A stretch of 19,188 bases of DNA from Leptolyngbyaceae cyanobacterium CSSed165cm_216 (GCA_007135385.1 SLIY01000479.1:1-19188), one strand, 5' to 3'; positions 1-8,420 are shown, counted from the stretch's first letter. The notes: generated by a model from the sequence alone, not told the origin. Translations and numbers: made by a program.

Positions 1-111
1 GACACATTCCACTATCCAGCTATGGAGCATCAGAGAGCGATCGCACCAATCTCCAAGCATTAGGGTCAGTCATCTATACTGATGTCTCGGTGACTGTATC
101 CATCCCCAGCT

Positions 112-1746
112 ATGCCTAGCTCACCCAACCTTTCTCCAGAGTCAAAGCCCCCAGGAGGCCGCTACCGGTTGATTCAGCCCCTGGGGGCGGGGGGTTTTGG
201 TCAGACCTTTAGGGCCCAAGATTTGCACCTGCCCGGTCACCCCCTCTGTGTGGTCAAACAGCTACACCCCCAGGTCACCACGGCTGAGGAGTTGCAGGTG
301 GCCCGGCGGTTGTTTGACACCGAAGCCCAGACCCTCTATCGGTTGGGCTCTCACCCGCAAATTCCCGGGTTGCTGGCCCACTTTGAAGAAGACCAAGACT
401 TTTACCTGGCCCAGGAATTTATCCAGGGGCATGCCCTAGACCATGAACTGGAGGTGGCTCCCTGGTCGGAAGCCCAGGTGGTGTCCTTTTTAGGAGATTT
501 GTTGGGCATCCTGGCCTTTGTGCACCAGCATGGAGTGATTCATCGCGACATTAAGCCGTCTAATCTGATGCGTCGCCACAGTGACAACCGGATTGTGTTG
601 ATTGACTTTGGTGCTGTGAAGCAAGTCAGTACCCAGGCCACCTACCTGCGGTCTGGCCTCAGCCACACTATTTCCATTGGCACCCAGGGCTACATGCCCA
701 GCGAGCAGGTGGCTGGGCGGCCCCAGTTCAGCAGTGATGTCTATGCTGTCGGGATGGTGGGCATTCAGGCGTTGACCGGCCATGCCCCCAGTCAGCTTTC
801 CCCTGACCCCCACAGCGGCGAACTAGACTGGCAGCCCGATGCCCCCACCGTCTCTGCCCCCCTGGCAGCGGTGCTAGACACCATGGTGCGCTATGACTTT
901 CGCAGCCGCTACCGCAATGCTGCTGAAGCCCTGGCAGCCCTACGGGCCTTGCCTCCAGCGCTGAACCGTTACATTCCCCCAGAGGCGAACCCTTGGGGGA
1001 TCACCCCGCCGCCCCCGACCACCCAGGCTCAACCGACGGTGGCGGTGGGGCGTTCCCCTCAACCGACCCAGGCTACTGATGGTCGTGCTACTGATGGTCG
1101 CCTAACCCACCGACGGCAACCAGCGGCGGCATTATGGCCGCTAGCGGCGGTAGCGATCGCGGTGATTGTCGCTGGCGGGCTACTCGTCTGGTCATTTTGG
1201 CGGTTTACGGCAGCAGACCCCGCCCCAGAGTCCCCCGAGATAGTGGCTGATTCAGTCGAGGAGTCTGAGCTGGAGACCGAGGATGCTGTCCCACCCCTGC
1301 TCCCTGCCCCGCCTGAACCTGAGCCTGAGCCCCCTGCCCCGCCTGAGCCTGAGCTGACCGCCCCCTCTGACCCTACTACGACAGACCCCTCTGACCCAGA
1401 TCCGGCCGCCACCCCTGCCCTGACCCCAGCGGCAGCCCAGGCTACGGTGTCAACCTTGTACCGCCACGTATCGAATCAAGACTGGGCGGCGGCGCGATCG
1501 CAGTTTGACGGGGCCTTGGCCCAACAATTTGACCCCAACTTTTTTGCCCAGTTCGACCGAGTAACTGTGGAAAACCTGCGGGTGACCAATCAAACCGCCG
1601 ATCGGATCGAATTTTTGGGCGAAAACACCTACGTTTACCTTGACGGTTCACGCCAACGGGAAGAGCGCACCTTTACAGTGCAAACCATCGACGGTCAGCC
1701 TCGGATTGTGGCGTCTAGTTTTCAGCGGGTATTAACGCCCCGCTAG
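112..1746 (+). CDS. Membrane-anchored Ser/Thr protein kinase with C-terminal outside domain
   Basis: 544 residues. The kinase domain spans about 18-280: glycine loop GAGGFG (25-30), ATP-binding Lys49 in VVKQL, catalytic loop HRDIKPSN (144-151), DFG (165-167), and PSEQ (196-199) where most kinases have APE. A Pro/Gln-rich linker leads to one membrane helix at about 338-361, then an acidic Pro-Glu segment (about 366-435). The last 100 residues (440-544) look like a small alpha+beta domain of the NTF2-like/IMS kind seen at the end of cyanobacterial kinases; that fold is a guess from pattern. With the kinase inside, the tail would lie in the periplasm and could sense a signal or scaffold proteins. 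The substrate is unknown. The ATG at 112 fits because the kinase motifs begin soon after it. It converges on the potD-like gene and has no operon partner here. Confidence 0.93.
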   Translation: MPSSPNLSPESKPPGGRYRLIQPLGAGGFGQTFRAQDLHLPGHPLCVVKQLHPQVTTAEELQVARRLFDTEAQTLYRLGSHPQIPGLLAHFEEDQDFYLAQEFIQGHALDHELEVAPWSEAQVVSFLGDLLGILAFVHQHGVIHRDIKPSNLMRRHSDNRIVLIDFGAVKQVSTQATYLRSGLSHTISIGTQGYMPSEQVAGRPQFSSDVYAVGMVGIQALTGHAPSQLSPDPHSGELDWQPDAPTVSAPLAAVLDTMVRYDFRSRYRNAAEALAALRALPPALNRYIPPEANPWGITPPPPTTQAQPTVAVGRSPQPTQATDGRATDGRLTHRRQPAAALWPLAAVAIAVIVAGGLLVWSFWRFTAADPAPESPEIVADSVEESELETEDAVPPLLPAPPEPEPEPPAPPEPELTAPSDPTTTDPSDPDPAATPALTPAAAQATVSTLYRHVSNQDWAAARSQFDGALAQQFDPNFFAQFDRVTVENLRVTNQTADRIEFLGENTYVYLDGSRQREERTFTVQTIDGQPRIVASSFQRVLTPR

Positions 1747-1895
1747 TGCAGAAAGGCAGAAGGCAGAGGGGTTTCCGCCCGGGAAAACGCGTGAGTTACT
1801 GCTACCCCAGAGTACTAGTAGGCCGATCTCCGTCCCGAGGGTCTGGCTGGGGGTGGACTGGACAGTCAAGCACCGCTCACGCCCCTGGAAATCGC

Positions 1896-3026
1896 CTAAG
1901 CACTGGTGATTTCGGTCCAGAATTGGTCAAACAGATCGTTGCTGGCCAGATCAATCGACTGAATCCCCTCGCTTTTGGCCAAGATATCGTCGTCTGGATA
2001 TAGATCGGGGTTGGCGCGGATCTCCTCGGGCAGGCGCTCAAAGGCCGCCTGGTTAGCAGTGGCAAAATACAGGCGCTCTACGGCGGCTTGGGCCACCTCT
2101 GGCTCTAGCAAAAAGTTAATCCACTGGTAGGCGGCCTCTGGGTTAGGGGCGGTGGTGGGAATCGCCATGGTGTCAGTCCACAGGGACGAGCCACTGGCCG
2201 GAATCACAAATTCAATATTGTCCCCTTCGAGGGTGAGGGCGATCGCATCGCTAGAGTAGCTCATGGCCACGCTCAAATCCCCGGCCAAAATCTCACTTTC
2301 AAAGCCTGTGGTCTTAAACGACGCAATGTGGGGCTGGAGTTCCAGCAGCCGCTGGTAAGCCGCTTCAATCTCAGCCGGGTCGGTGGTGTTATAGGAATAG
2401 CCCAACGACTTTAGAGTCGCCCCTAGGGTCTCGCGCATATCGTCAAGCAGGGTAATGCGGCGAGATAAGGCCTCCTGGTGTTCCCACAAAAAGTCCCAGT
2501 CGGTGGGGTCTTCAGGAACCACGTCCCGGTTGTATAGCAGACCCGTAGTGCCCCAGTTAAAGGGAATGCTGTGGGCATTGTTAGGATCGTAGGCCGGGTT
2601 CTGCCACTGGGCCTTGAGATTCTCTAACCCCTGCAGGCGGCTATGGTCAATCGGGGCTAACATGTCCAATTCCACCATTTCTGACACCATATAGTCTGAC
2701 GGGTAGAGCAGACTATAGGCACTGCCACCCCCCGCCTGCATCTTGGTCAGCATGATTTCGTTGGAATCAAAAATGTCAACCACCACCGGAATGCCAGTGC
2801 GATCGGTAAACTCTGCGGCTAGGGCATCGTCGGTGTAGTTGGCCCAGGTATAGATGTGCAGGGCACCATCCCCATCCCCTGTCCCGGTTGGGCCGGCTAG
2901 ATTTTGCCGACAGTTGGTCAACGCTAAGCCTGCGGTTGCCGCCGCCGCCCCCTGCAGGAAACGTCTACGGGTTGGTCTAGGACCATAGCGGCGAGCATTA
3001 AGGCGTGGTGGTTGCTGACGTGCCAT
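1896..3026 (-). CDS. potD: Polyamine-type ABC transporter substrate-binding protein (PotD-like), Tat-exported
   Basis: 376 residues from the ATG at 3026. The frame stays open to 3314, but the extra part overlaps the upstream ATPase gene and resembles nothing, so I reject the longer start. The N-terminus carries a twin-arginine signal (TRRRFLQG, 19-26), a hydrophobic stretch, and a cysteine at 39 (LTNC) that might be lipidated, although Asn before Cys is not a standard lipobox. The mature part starts LHIYTWANYTDD, typical of the spermidine/putrescine binding family, and continues through VDIFDSNEIMLTKMQAG to AYQWINFLLEPEVA. Its role would be to capture spermidine, putrescine or a related cation in the periplasm. 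It lies 101 bases after the ATPase gene on the same strand and probably shares its transcript. No permease gene follows. Confidence 0.88.
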   Translation of the reverse strand: MARQQPPRLNARRYGPRPTRRRFLQGAAAATAGLALTNCRQNLAGPTGTGDGDGALHIYTWANYTDDALAAEFTDRTGIPVVVDIFDSNEIMLTKMQAGGGSAYSLLYPSDYMVSEMVELDMLAPIDHSRLQGLENLKAQWQNPAYDPNNAHSIPFNWGTTGLLYNRDVVPEDPTDWDFLWEHQEALSRRITLLDDMRETLGATLKSLGYSYNTTDPAEIEAAYQRLLELQPHIASFKTTGFESEILAGDLSVAMSYSSDAIALTLEGDNIEFVIPASGSSLWTDTMAIPTTAPNPEAAYQWINFLLEPEVAQAAVERLYFATANQAAFERLPEEIRANPDLYPDDDILAKSEGIQSIDLASNDLFDQFWTEITSA

Positions 3027-3127
3027 AACAGTATCCCCAATGCAGTTGGAGCTAGTTAAACGGATCCCTGAGCCCATACAGATCAACAATGATCCTTTAG
3101 ACAATAAGTCTTTAACCAGAGTAACCC

Positions 3128-4252
3128 CTAGGCTGCCTCTAGGGCCAAACAATCCTCCGCCTGCCAATGGACATACACTGGCGCTTCTGGGGCAATAGTG
3201 CCGGTGGCGCGGTTGGGTTGAAGGACCGCCAAAACATCTCCAGAGGTGAGGCGCACTGTGCAGTGCATATGGGTGCCCAGGTACATCACATGGCTGACTT
3301 GACCGGTGTAGCAATTACTGTCTGTGGTGGGGGCTGTGATGCTGAGGTTAATCTTTTCCGGACGGATGCTGACCACCACTGATTGCCCCGAAGGGGTATG
3401 TTGGGGGGGCTTAGCCAGCACCTGTAGGCCACTCTGGGTAATCACCTGCACTCGGCGGGTATCCTGCTGTTTAACCTGGCCCGGCAATAGGTTGGTATCG
3501 CCAATGAAGTCGGCCACAAAGGGGGTACGGGGGCGATCGTAAATATCACTGGGAGACCCAATTTGCTCAATTTCACCCTGGTTCATCACGGCAATTCGGT
3601 CTGACAGGGAGAGAGCTTCCTCCTGGTCATGGGTGACCATAATGAACGTAATGCCCAACTGCCGGTGTAGGTTAGCAAGCTCGAGCTGCATTTGTTTGCG
3701 CAGTTTCAAGTCCAAAGCCCCTAGGGGTTCGTCCAGCAGCATCACCGCTGGACGGTTAACCAACGCTCGAGCCAGGGCGACCCGCTGCTGTTGCCCGCCG
3801 GAGAGCTGAGTTGGATAGCGATTGGCAAAAGCATCCATTTTGACCAGGTTTAGGGCAGCGGCGACGCGATCGCGTACCTGCCCGGCACCCATCCGTTTGA
3901 TCCTGAGGCCAAAGGCAATATTGTCCTTAACCGTCATGTGGTCGAATAGGGCATAGCTTTGGAATACCGTATTGACCGGGCGGCGGTGGGGGGGCGTATG
4001 GCTCATGGCCACCCCTTGAATCATCACATCTCCGGCGGTGGGGGTCTCAAACCCAGCAATCAGCCGTAGGGTAGTGGTTTTGCCACAGCCTGAAGGCCCC
4101 AGGATGCTAAAAAATTCGCCTCGCTGCACGGTAAGGTTTAAGTTTTGTAAGGCCGTATCGGGGCCAAAGGTTTTGATCACCCGTCGCAGTTCAACGTCAG
4201 CGTCCGTTGCCAATGCCCCAACCCCAACGGTGGAATAAACAGTTTGAGCCAT
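3128..4252 (-). CDS. potA: Polyamine-type ABC transporter ATP-binding protein (PotA-like)
   Basis: 374 residues from the ATG at 4252, chosen over a GTG at 4282 because GAGGG sits nine bases upstream. All ABC ATPase motifs are present: Walker A GPSGCGKTT (52-60), Q-loop Gln98 in VFQSYALF, signature LSGGQ (150-154), Walker B MLLDEP with Asp174-Glu175, D-loop GALD, and switch His208 in VTHDQEEA. The C-terminal third (about 250-374) matches the TOBE-type regulatory domain of the PotA/MalK class, including SIRPEKINL. It would hydrolyse ATP to drive import through two membrane subunits. The neighbouring PotD-like gene supports polyamine or a similar substrate, but PotA, FbpC and CysA types are alike, so specificity rests on context. 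The PotB and PotC permeases are not in the window. Confidence 0.9.
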   Translation of the reverse strand: MAQTVYSTVGVGALATDADVELRRVIKTFGPDTALQNLNLTVQRGEFFSILGPSGCGKTTTLRLIAGFETPTAGDVMIQGVAMSHTPPHRRPVNTVFQSYALFDHMTVKDNIAFGLRIKRMGAGQVRDRVAAALNLVKMDAFANRYPTQLSGGQQQRVALARALVNRPAVMLLDEPLGALDLKLRKQMQLELANLHRQLGITFIMVTHDQEEALSLSDRIAVMNQGEIEQIGSPSDIYDRPRTPFVADFIGDTNLLPGQVKQQDTRRVQVITQSGLQVLAKPPQHTPSGQSVVVSIRPEKINLSITAPTTDSNCYTGQVSHVMYLGTHMHCTVRLTSGDVLAVLQPNRATGTIAPEAPVYVHWQAEDCLALEAA

Positions 4253-4314
4253 AAGGTAGTGCCCTCGTGGTACCCCTGACACGGGTAGTGCAACAATTAC
4301 CCCTCAAGAATTAC

Positions 4315-4324
4315 CTCTTAAGAG
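4315..4324. promoter_or_regulatory. 10-bp perfect palindrome upstream of potA
   Basis: CTCTTAAGAG is a perfect palindrome 63 bases upstream of the potA ATG, in the 204-base region between potA and the divergent lipoprotein gene. It could be an operator half or chance; nothing identifies a regulator. Confidence 0.2.
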
Positions 4325-4391
4325 TCTTTTGGTGAGTTGTCCCAGCTGATCAAAGCGTCCGCTTGTAGCTGGCGACAGCCTGCACCATGCC

Positions 4392-4397
4392 TATAAT
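4392..4397 (+). promoter_or_regulatory. Possible -10 element (TATAAT) for the lipoprotein gene
   Basis: A perfect TATAAT lies 60 bases before the ATG at 4457. I see no good -35 at the usual 16-18 base spacing; the nearest TTG-containing hexamer (TTGTAG, 4363-4368) is about 23 bases away. If used, it would resemble cyanobacterial promoters that have only a -10 box. Confidence 0.3.
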
Positions 4398-4456
4398 TTA
4401 CCCAGACTCTGCTCCTATTGCACCTGATCTAGACTACTCCTAGGACGGCCCTCCAA

Positions 4457-4960
4457 ATGGCTTTATTGTTTGTTTCGGCCCATCGTCACAGCCGCCCCCT
4501 AGGGGTGGGCCTGATCATCTTAACCTTGGGGTTAGGTGGCTGCGGGTGGTTTTCCCCCCTAGAAAGGCCTCCAGATCCCTCCCCTGACCCTCCTGCGGTC
4601 GAAGCCCCGCGCCCCGCGCCGACAGAGCCAGAGGCCCCCCTGCCGGATAATCTTGTCCAGCAGTGGGAACCCCTGAGTAATGTGCTGTTGACCTTTGGCC
4701 CAATGACAGTCACCCCCGACCAGGTGCAGTGGGGCAGCGGCCAAACCAGCGATTACACAGTGATTAGTGCCGATGATGGCTATGTGTTGGCCTTAACCGA
4801 TATCCCGAACTTTTATGACACCCCAAACCCCTATATTCGCTTGATTCCAAAAACCAGTGAAATGGGCGAAACAACCGCTGTGGAGGTGGCTTTTTATGAG
4901 AGCGAGGCCAGTCTAAAGGCCGGGGAATACATTATGTATGGCTCTTATTTTTTGAATTGA
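4457..4960 (+). CDS. Small hypothetical lipoprotein
   Basis: 167 residues, family not recognised. The N-terminus has basic residues (HRHSR), a hydrophobic core (LGVGLIILTLGL) and a clear lipobox LGGC with Cys29, so the mature protein should be lipid-anchored in the envelope. A Pro-rich tether follows (about 34-64, with PDPSPDPP and PRPAPTEPEAPLP). The remaining 100 residues form a compact domain with alternating hydrophobic residues (VLLTFGPMTVTPDQVQW, YVLALTDIP, YIRLIPK) that suggests a beta-rich fold. It is divergent from potA and convergent with the 89-residue gene on the minus strand. No catalytic motif is visible. Confidence 0.75.
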   Translation: MALLFVSAHRHSRPLGVGLIILTLGLGGCGWFSPLERPPDPSPDPPAVEAPRPAPTEPEAPLPDNLVQQWEPLSNVLLTFGPMTVTPDQVQWGSGQTSDYTVISADDGYVLALTDIPNFYDTPNPYIRLIPKTSEMGETTAVEVAFYESEASLKAGEYIMYGSYFLN

Positions 4961-4987
4961 GCTCCCGGTTTAGCAAAGCTTGCGTAT

Positions 4988-5010
4988 CCATCGGCCGATA
5001 GCCCCGATGG
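4988..5010. terminator. Candidate bidirectional terminator hairpin
   Basis: CCATCGG (4988-4994) and CCGATGG (5004-5010) form a perfect 7-bp stem with a 9-base loop between two convergent genes. A weaker 5-bp hairpin (GGGCT/AGCCC) follows at 5010-5027. There is no strong T tract on either side. Confidence 0.4.
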
Positions 5011-5085
5011 GCTACAGGCAAAGCCCTTGGCCCATCCGACGTAGAGGGGAAATCTTTCCTAGCCATCGTCTAGGGACTAGCTGGC

Positions 5086-5355
5086 TCAAAATTCGTAGGC
5101 TAACTGACCACCTTTTTCTATCCAAATGGTGGAAATCCCCAGCCCGGCCAGGTTGATGGCATGGCGCAGTTGGATTTGGGCATCGTCAAGCTGCCATAGA
5201 GACTCATAGTCGCGACAGTTGATCACCAAGGTGGTATCCGTGGCAAAGGCGTAGACTAAATTCAAGTCAGTCAACCCAGCTAACGATACGATGGATTGCC
5301 CCAAATGTTGAGCCTGTCGAATTTGGTGGATTAACTTCTCAGTTTTTACAGTCAT
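5086..5355 (-). CDS. Hypothetical 89-residue protein
   Basis: Starts at the ATG at 5355, which has GGAGG eight bases upstream; a TTG at 5370 would add five residues but overlaps that ribosome site. The sequence (MTVKTEKLIHQIRQAQ ... ESLWQLDDAQIQLRHAINLAGLGISTIWIEKGG) has a helical, charged start, a hydrophobic middle and an acidic/amphipathic second half. There is no signal peptide, so it is probably cytoplasmic. I do not recognise the family. It converges on the lipoprotein gene and is followed upstream by about 400 bases without a gene. Confidence 0.6.
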   Translation of the reverse strand: MTVKTEKLIHQIRQAQHLGQSIVSLAGLTDLNLVYAFATDTTLVINCRDYESLWQLDDAQIQLRHAINLAGLGISTIWIEKGGQLAYEF

Positions 5356-5759
5356 GGTAGTCGCCTCCAAACGTGATGGTGGGAAAGAGGCGCGTTCCTT
5401 CGGGAAAATCCCTACTTCCGTCTCCTGCGCTGGAGATGAACGGAGTGACTTGGAGCGGTGGAGAGGTTAGCTCAAGCATCCCTGGGTGCACTAATCAGGA
5501 ACCCCTTTACTCGCAGCCAAACAAGATTGATCTGTCTGTATTCAGTTTTACCATTTCTGAACTAAAAATCTACTCTGTAGAGTATTTCTAAAACTATTCG
5601 TAAATACCCGTAACATCCCAGCGGTTGCTGAAATCCGCTTCAGCGATTAAAGGCCAACACCTCAGTCCGCTTTAGCGGACTGAGGTGTTGGTTAGGAAAC
5701 TTACTCCCTAGTGGGTGCCGCCGGAATCCCCGAACCCATAGGCCTTGTGGGAATCGGGG
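5356..5759. other. 404-base gap holding hairpins, no convincing gene
   Basis: Upstream of the 89-residue gene and downstream of the sigma gene. A plus-strand open frame at 5373-5591 has no family resemblance and unusual composition, so I do not call it. Hairpins lie at 5571-5584 (TACTC/GAGTA), 5627-5644 (GCTGAA/TTCAGC) and 5654-5691 (17-bp perfect stem). The AT-rich part around 5530-5600 might hold a promoter, but I cannot place one. Confidence 0.5.
5654..5691. terminator. Perfect 17-bp hairpin downstream of the sigma factor gene
   Basis: CCAACACCTCAGTCCGC (5654-5670) and its exact reverse complement (5675-5691) enclose a TTTA loop, 68 bases past the sigma stop codon. Read on the minus strand it is followed by CCTTTAATC, so the T tract is poor. 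The AGTCCGC...GCGGACT core resembles hairpins often found between cyanobacterial genes, so it may also be a dispersed repeat. Confidence 0.6.
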
Positions 5760-6722
5760 CTACCCAGCCAGGTACGCCTGCAAATCTTGCCGGGCAAACC
5801 GCAACTTTTTAATGGCGTCGCGCTCAATTTGACGCACCCGTTCTCGGCTGACATTAAGTTGCTTGCCCACTTTTGACAGGGATAGTCCTTCGCCGGTACC
5901 CAAGCCAAAGCGAAGAATCAGCACTTCCCGTTGCTGAGGATTCAGCCGGTCTAAGATTTTGAGGATATCCTGCTGTAGGCTGCTGTGGGTCGCGAACTCT
6001 TCGGGGGAACGACCCTGTTCGTCTTCCAGCATTTCCCCGAGTTCTGTGTCGCCTTTGTCGCCCATGGTCATATTCAGGGACATGGGTTGCTGGGACTGGG
6101 CCAGGTACTGCCGCACTTGCTTCAGGGGTAAGTCGAGGTGATCCGCCACTTCCTCTAGGGTAGCGGTGCGACCTAGATCTTGGGCTAGGGTACGCTGGGC
6201 TCGCTTAATCTTGGTTAGTTTTTCAAAAATGTGAATCGGCAGACGAATGGTACGGCTCTTTTCAGCAATAGAGCGGGTTACGGCCTGCCGAATCCACCAA
6301 TAAGCATAGGTAGAAAAGCGGTAGCCCTTAATGGGATCAAACTTTTCCACCCCTCGGTGCAGGCCAATGGTTCCTTCTTGAACCAGATCCATCAGGTCGA
6401 GATTGCGCTTGGTGTATTTCTTGGCGATGGACACGACAAGCCGCAGATTGGCTTCTACCATGCGTAGTCGGGCGACTTCACCATCTTGCTGCTGCTGTCG
6501 TAACTGATCGACAGATAGATTTGCAGCCTCGGCCCATTCATTGATGGTGGGCTTACGGCCTAATGTGTCTTCTAGTTCGTCAGCAATCTCTGTCAACTGC
6601 ACCAGCTGCTGTACCTGCTTACCCAGGGAAATTTCTTCATCTCGTGTCAAGCGAGAAATGCGACCAATTTCCTTGAGGTATGCCTGTACAGAGTTTTGCG
6701 TGGCAGATGGATGTTGTGCCAT
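5760..6722 (-). CDS. RNA polymerase sigma factor, sigma-70 group 2
   Basis: 320 residues. Region 1.2 lies at about 10-38 (DSV-type start, YLKEIGRISRLTRDEE). Region 2 is at about 83-160, with NLRLVVSIAKKYTKRNLDLMDLVQEG type core, then FSTYAYWWIRQAVTR, which recognises and melts the -10 element. Region 3 spans about 165-240 and region 4 about 250-315, ending in the helix-turn-helix VSRERVRQIERDAIKKLR. There is no long acidic region 1.1, and the length fits group 2 (SigB/C/D/E class) rather than the principal SigA. I cannot assign the subgroup. In cyanobacteria these factors handle stress, nitrogen, carbon and light responses. It is divergent from the sugar transporter operon. The ATG at 6722 has no strong Shine-Dalgarno sequence. 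Confidence 0.93.
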   Translation of the reverse strand: MAQHPSATQNSVQAYLKEIGRISRLTRDEEISLGKQVQQLVQLTEIADELEDTLGRKPTINEWAEAANLSVDQLRQQQQDGEVARLRMVEANLRLVVSIAKKYTKRNLDLMDLVQEGTIGLHRGVEKFDPIKGYRFSTYAYWWIRQAVTRSIAEKSRTIRLPIHIFEKLTKIKRAQRTLAQDLGRTATLEEVADHLDLPLKQVRQYLAQSQQPMSLNMTMGDKGDTELGEMLEDEQGRSPEEFATHSSLQQDILKILDRLNPQQREVLILRFGLGTGEGLSLSKVGKQLNVSRERVRQIERDAIKKLRFARQDLQAYLAG

Positions 6723-7101
6723 AGAAGTTTTGAAGAATGGTTAACTACAGCCCCCTAAGTGGGCAGCTACTCTTCAATTGATTTTTATCAAAGACTAGCT
6801 ATTTGATTTATCTTTAAATGTCCCAGATGTTTCTGGATAGCGCCTCTATCTATGGGTTAGGGCTGCTGCCTCAAGGCCAGAAAAAATCAGGTGGGTACGG
6901 GAATTGCGATCGCGTAACATTTTGAAATCACACCTGGGGTAGATGTGATCCGATCGCGCTTATCGGTTTCCTAAATAAATAAGAACAAGTTACCGATGGC
7001 TGATTAAAGTCTTTTACAAGAGATTTCTAGTTTTATCAGTATCCTGGCTGACTTTTCCCCATCTTGCTTGTCCCGAAGACATCGATTTCAGGTTACCGAC
7101 T
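6723..7101. promoter_or_regulatory. 379-base divergent control region, sigma gene and sugar importer
   Basis: It must contain the promoter of the minus-strand sigma gene and the plus-strand importer. The half near the sigma gene is AT-rich (6780-6835). It contains a HIP1 octamer (6906-6913) with a second GATCGCG-type site at 6952-6957, and two inverted repeats (6927-6949; 6962-6967 with 6992-6997). I cannot place -10/-35 boxes with confidence. Confidence 0.5.
6927..6949. promoter_or_regulatory. Inverted repeat, candidate operator
   Basis: ATCACA (6927-6932) and TGTGAT (6944-6949) are exact inverse halves with 11 bases between. The halves are those of a CRP-type site but in the opposite order, so this is not a standard CRP box. 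A second pair, ATCGGT (6962-6967) and ACCGAT (6992-6997), follows. Both lie 105-175 bases before the importer start. The regulator is unknown. Confidence 0.25.
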
Positions 7102-8406
7102 TTGTTTAACTTTTCCTTGAATCGCATTGCACTTACCTGGCGACGGCGGTTTCGTTGGGTGGCCCTGGCCCTGGTGAGTGGGTTAATTGCCCTCACCTAT
7201 GGTTTGATCGTTTGGGCCCAACAGCCAGTCACCATTTCCTTCTTGGTGCGGGCTGTGGAAGCGGACCAAATGCAATCTCTGGCCAACCAGTTTATGGAGG
7301 AAAACCCCGACATTCGGCTGGAAATGGTGCGGGGGCCTAACGCCGCTGACGCTGTGGAAGATCTCTACACCACCTCTTTCCTATTGGGAGACTCTCCCTA
7401 TGACCTGGTGTTTTCAGACGTAGTCTGGATTCCCAAGTTCGCGGCAGCTGGTTGGTTAGAGGATCTGTCTGACCGGGTCAGTGACGAAGAGTTGTCAGAG
7501 TTTTTAGAGGCTGACGTGGTTGCTGGGCTGTATCAAGATGGGCTGTATCGCATGCCCTTCCGCTCTGATATGGGCATGCTCTACTACCGCACCGACTTGC
7601 TGGAAGAGGTGGGACTAGAACCCCCAGAAACCTTTGCTGATCTGATTGCAGCTTCAGAGGCAATTCAGGAACAAACCGACACTAACTGGGGCTTTGTCTG
7701 GCAAGGCTCTCAGTACGAGGGTTTGGTGACCAACTATGTGGAAATTGTGGCTGGCTTTGGCGGCTTTTGGATTGACCCCGACACCCAGGAAGTAGGGCTT
7801 GATCAGGAAGCCGGCATCAAAGCTGCTGAGTTCATGAAACAGGTGATTAGCGACGGCATTACCCCTGGTGGCGTCACCAACTATCTTGAGGAAGATTCGC
7901 TCCGCCAGTTTGAAAACGGCAACGCCGCCTTCCTGCGCAACTGGCCCTATGTGTGGGCCGAGGCCAACAAAGAAGGTTCCCCCGTAGCTGGCAAAATTGC
8001 CCTGAAGCCGATGGTGCATGACGACGGTCAGCAGCCAGCCGCTTGTTTAGGTGGATGGGGCTTTGGCCTTTCGGCCACCACTCCTCACCCCGACGAAGCC
8101 TGGCGGGTGGTGGAATTTTTCACCAGCCCTGAACCGATGAAAGCGTTTGTGATGGAACATGCCTATGTGCCTAGTCGCCGAGCCTTGTTCACCGATCCAG
8201 AGGTGCTGGCCGAGTTTCCCCACTTTGAGCAACTGCTGGAGGTGGCTGAAACCGCCATTCCTCGCCCCCCCATTGGCCAATATGCCCAGCTGTCAGACAT
8301 CCTACAGCGGTATTTAAGTGCGGCTATTACTAACCAAATGACCCCAGAGAATGCCATGCAAGCTGCTGCCCGAGAAAGCCGCCGTGTGCTTGGTGTAGAT
8401 GCGTGA
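7102..8406 (+). CDS. Carbohydrate ABC transporter substrate-binding protein (family 1)
   Basis: 434 residues, starting at TTG 7102. The frame is open upstream to 6979 but offers no ATG or GTG, and the basic stretch RRRFR (14-18) followed by a hydrophobic segment (19-38, ending VWAQQ) makes a sensible signal sequence from here. The start is nevertheless uncertain. The mature part is typical of MalE/UgpB-like proteins: PVTISFLVRAVEADQMQSLANQF, NPDIRLEM, then YDLVFSDVVWIPKFAAAGWLEDL, YRMPFRSDMGMLYYR, and near the end NAMQAAARESRRVLG. It would bind a sugar, perhaps an oligosaccharide or compatible solute such as trehalose or glucosylglycerol; the ligand cannot be read from sequence. It is the first gene of a four-gene importer. 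Confidence 0.9.
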   Translation: MFNFSLNRIALTWRRRFRWVALALVSGLIALTYGLIVWAQQPVTISFLVRAVEADQMQSLANQFMEENPDIRLEMVRGPNAADAVEDLYTTSFLLGDSPYDLVFSDVVWIPKFAAAGWLEDLSDRVSDEELSEFLEADVVAGLYQDGLYRMPFRSDMGMLYYRTDLLEEVGLEPPETFADLIAASEAIQEQTDTNWGFVWQGSQYEGLVTNYVEIVAGFGGFWIDPDTQEVGLDQEAGIKAAEFMKQVISDGITPGGVTNYLEEDSLRQFENGNAAFLRNWPYVWAEANKEGSPVAGKIALKPMVHDDGQQPAACLGGWGFGLSATTPHPDEAWRVVEFFTSPEPMKAFVMEHAYVPSRRALFTDPEVLAEFPHFEQLLEVAETAIPRPPIGQYAQLSDILQRYLSAAITNQMTPENAMQAAARESRRVLGVDA

Positions 8407-8420
8407 GGGGTTAGGGGTTA

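Noticed and set aside
1059..1412. Minus-strand open frame rich in Gly and Ser
   Set aside because: It is the shadow of the Pro/Glu-rich linker of the kinase on the other strand.
1746..2003. Plus-strand 85-residue frame after the kinase
   Set aside because: It runs antisense into the end of potD, has no family resemblance and an odd composition.
3027..3314. Longer start for the potD gene at 3314
   Set aside because: The extra 96 residues overlap potA in another frame, resemble nothing, and the Tat signal begins only after the ATG at 3026.
5373..5591. Plus-strand 72-residue frame
   Set aside because: No ribosome site, no recognisable domain, and it passes through hairpin-rich intergenic sequence.
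6927..6949. CRP (SYCRP1) binding site
   Set aside because: The half sites are everted: TCACA comes before TGTGA, with an 11-base gap, unlike TGTGA-N6-TCACA.
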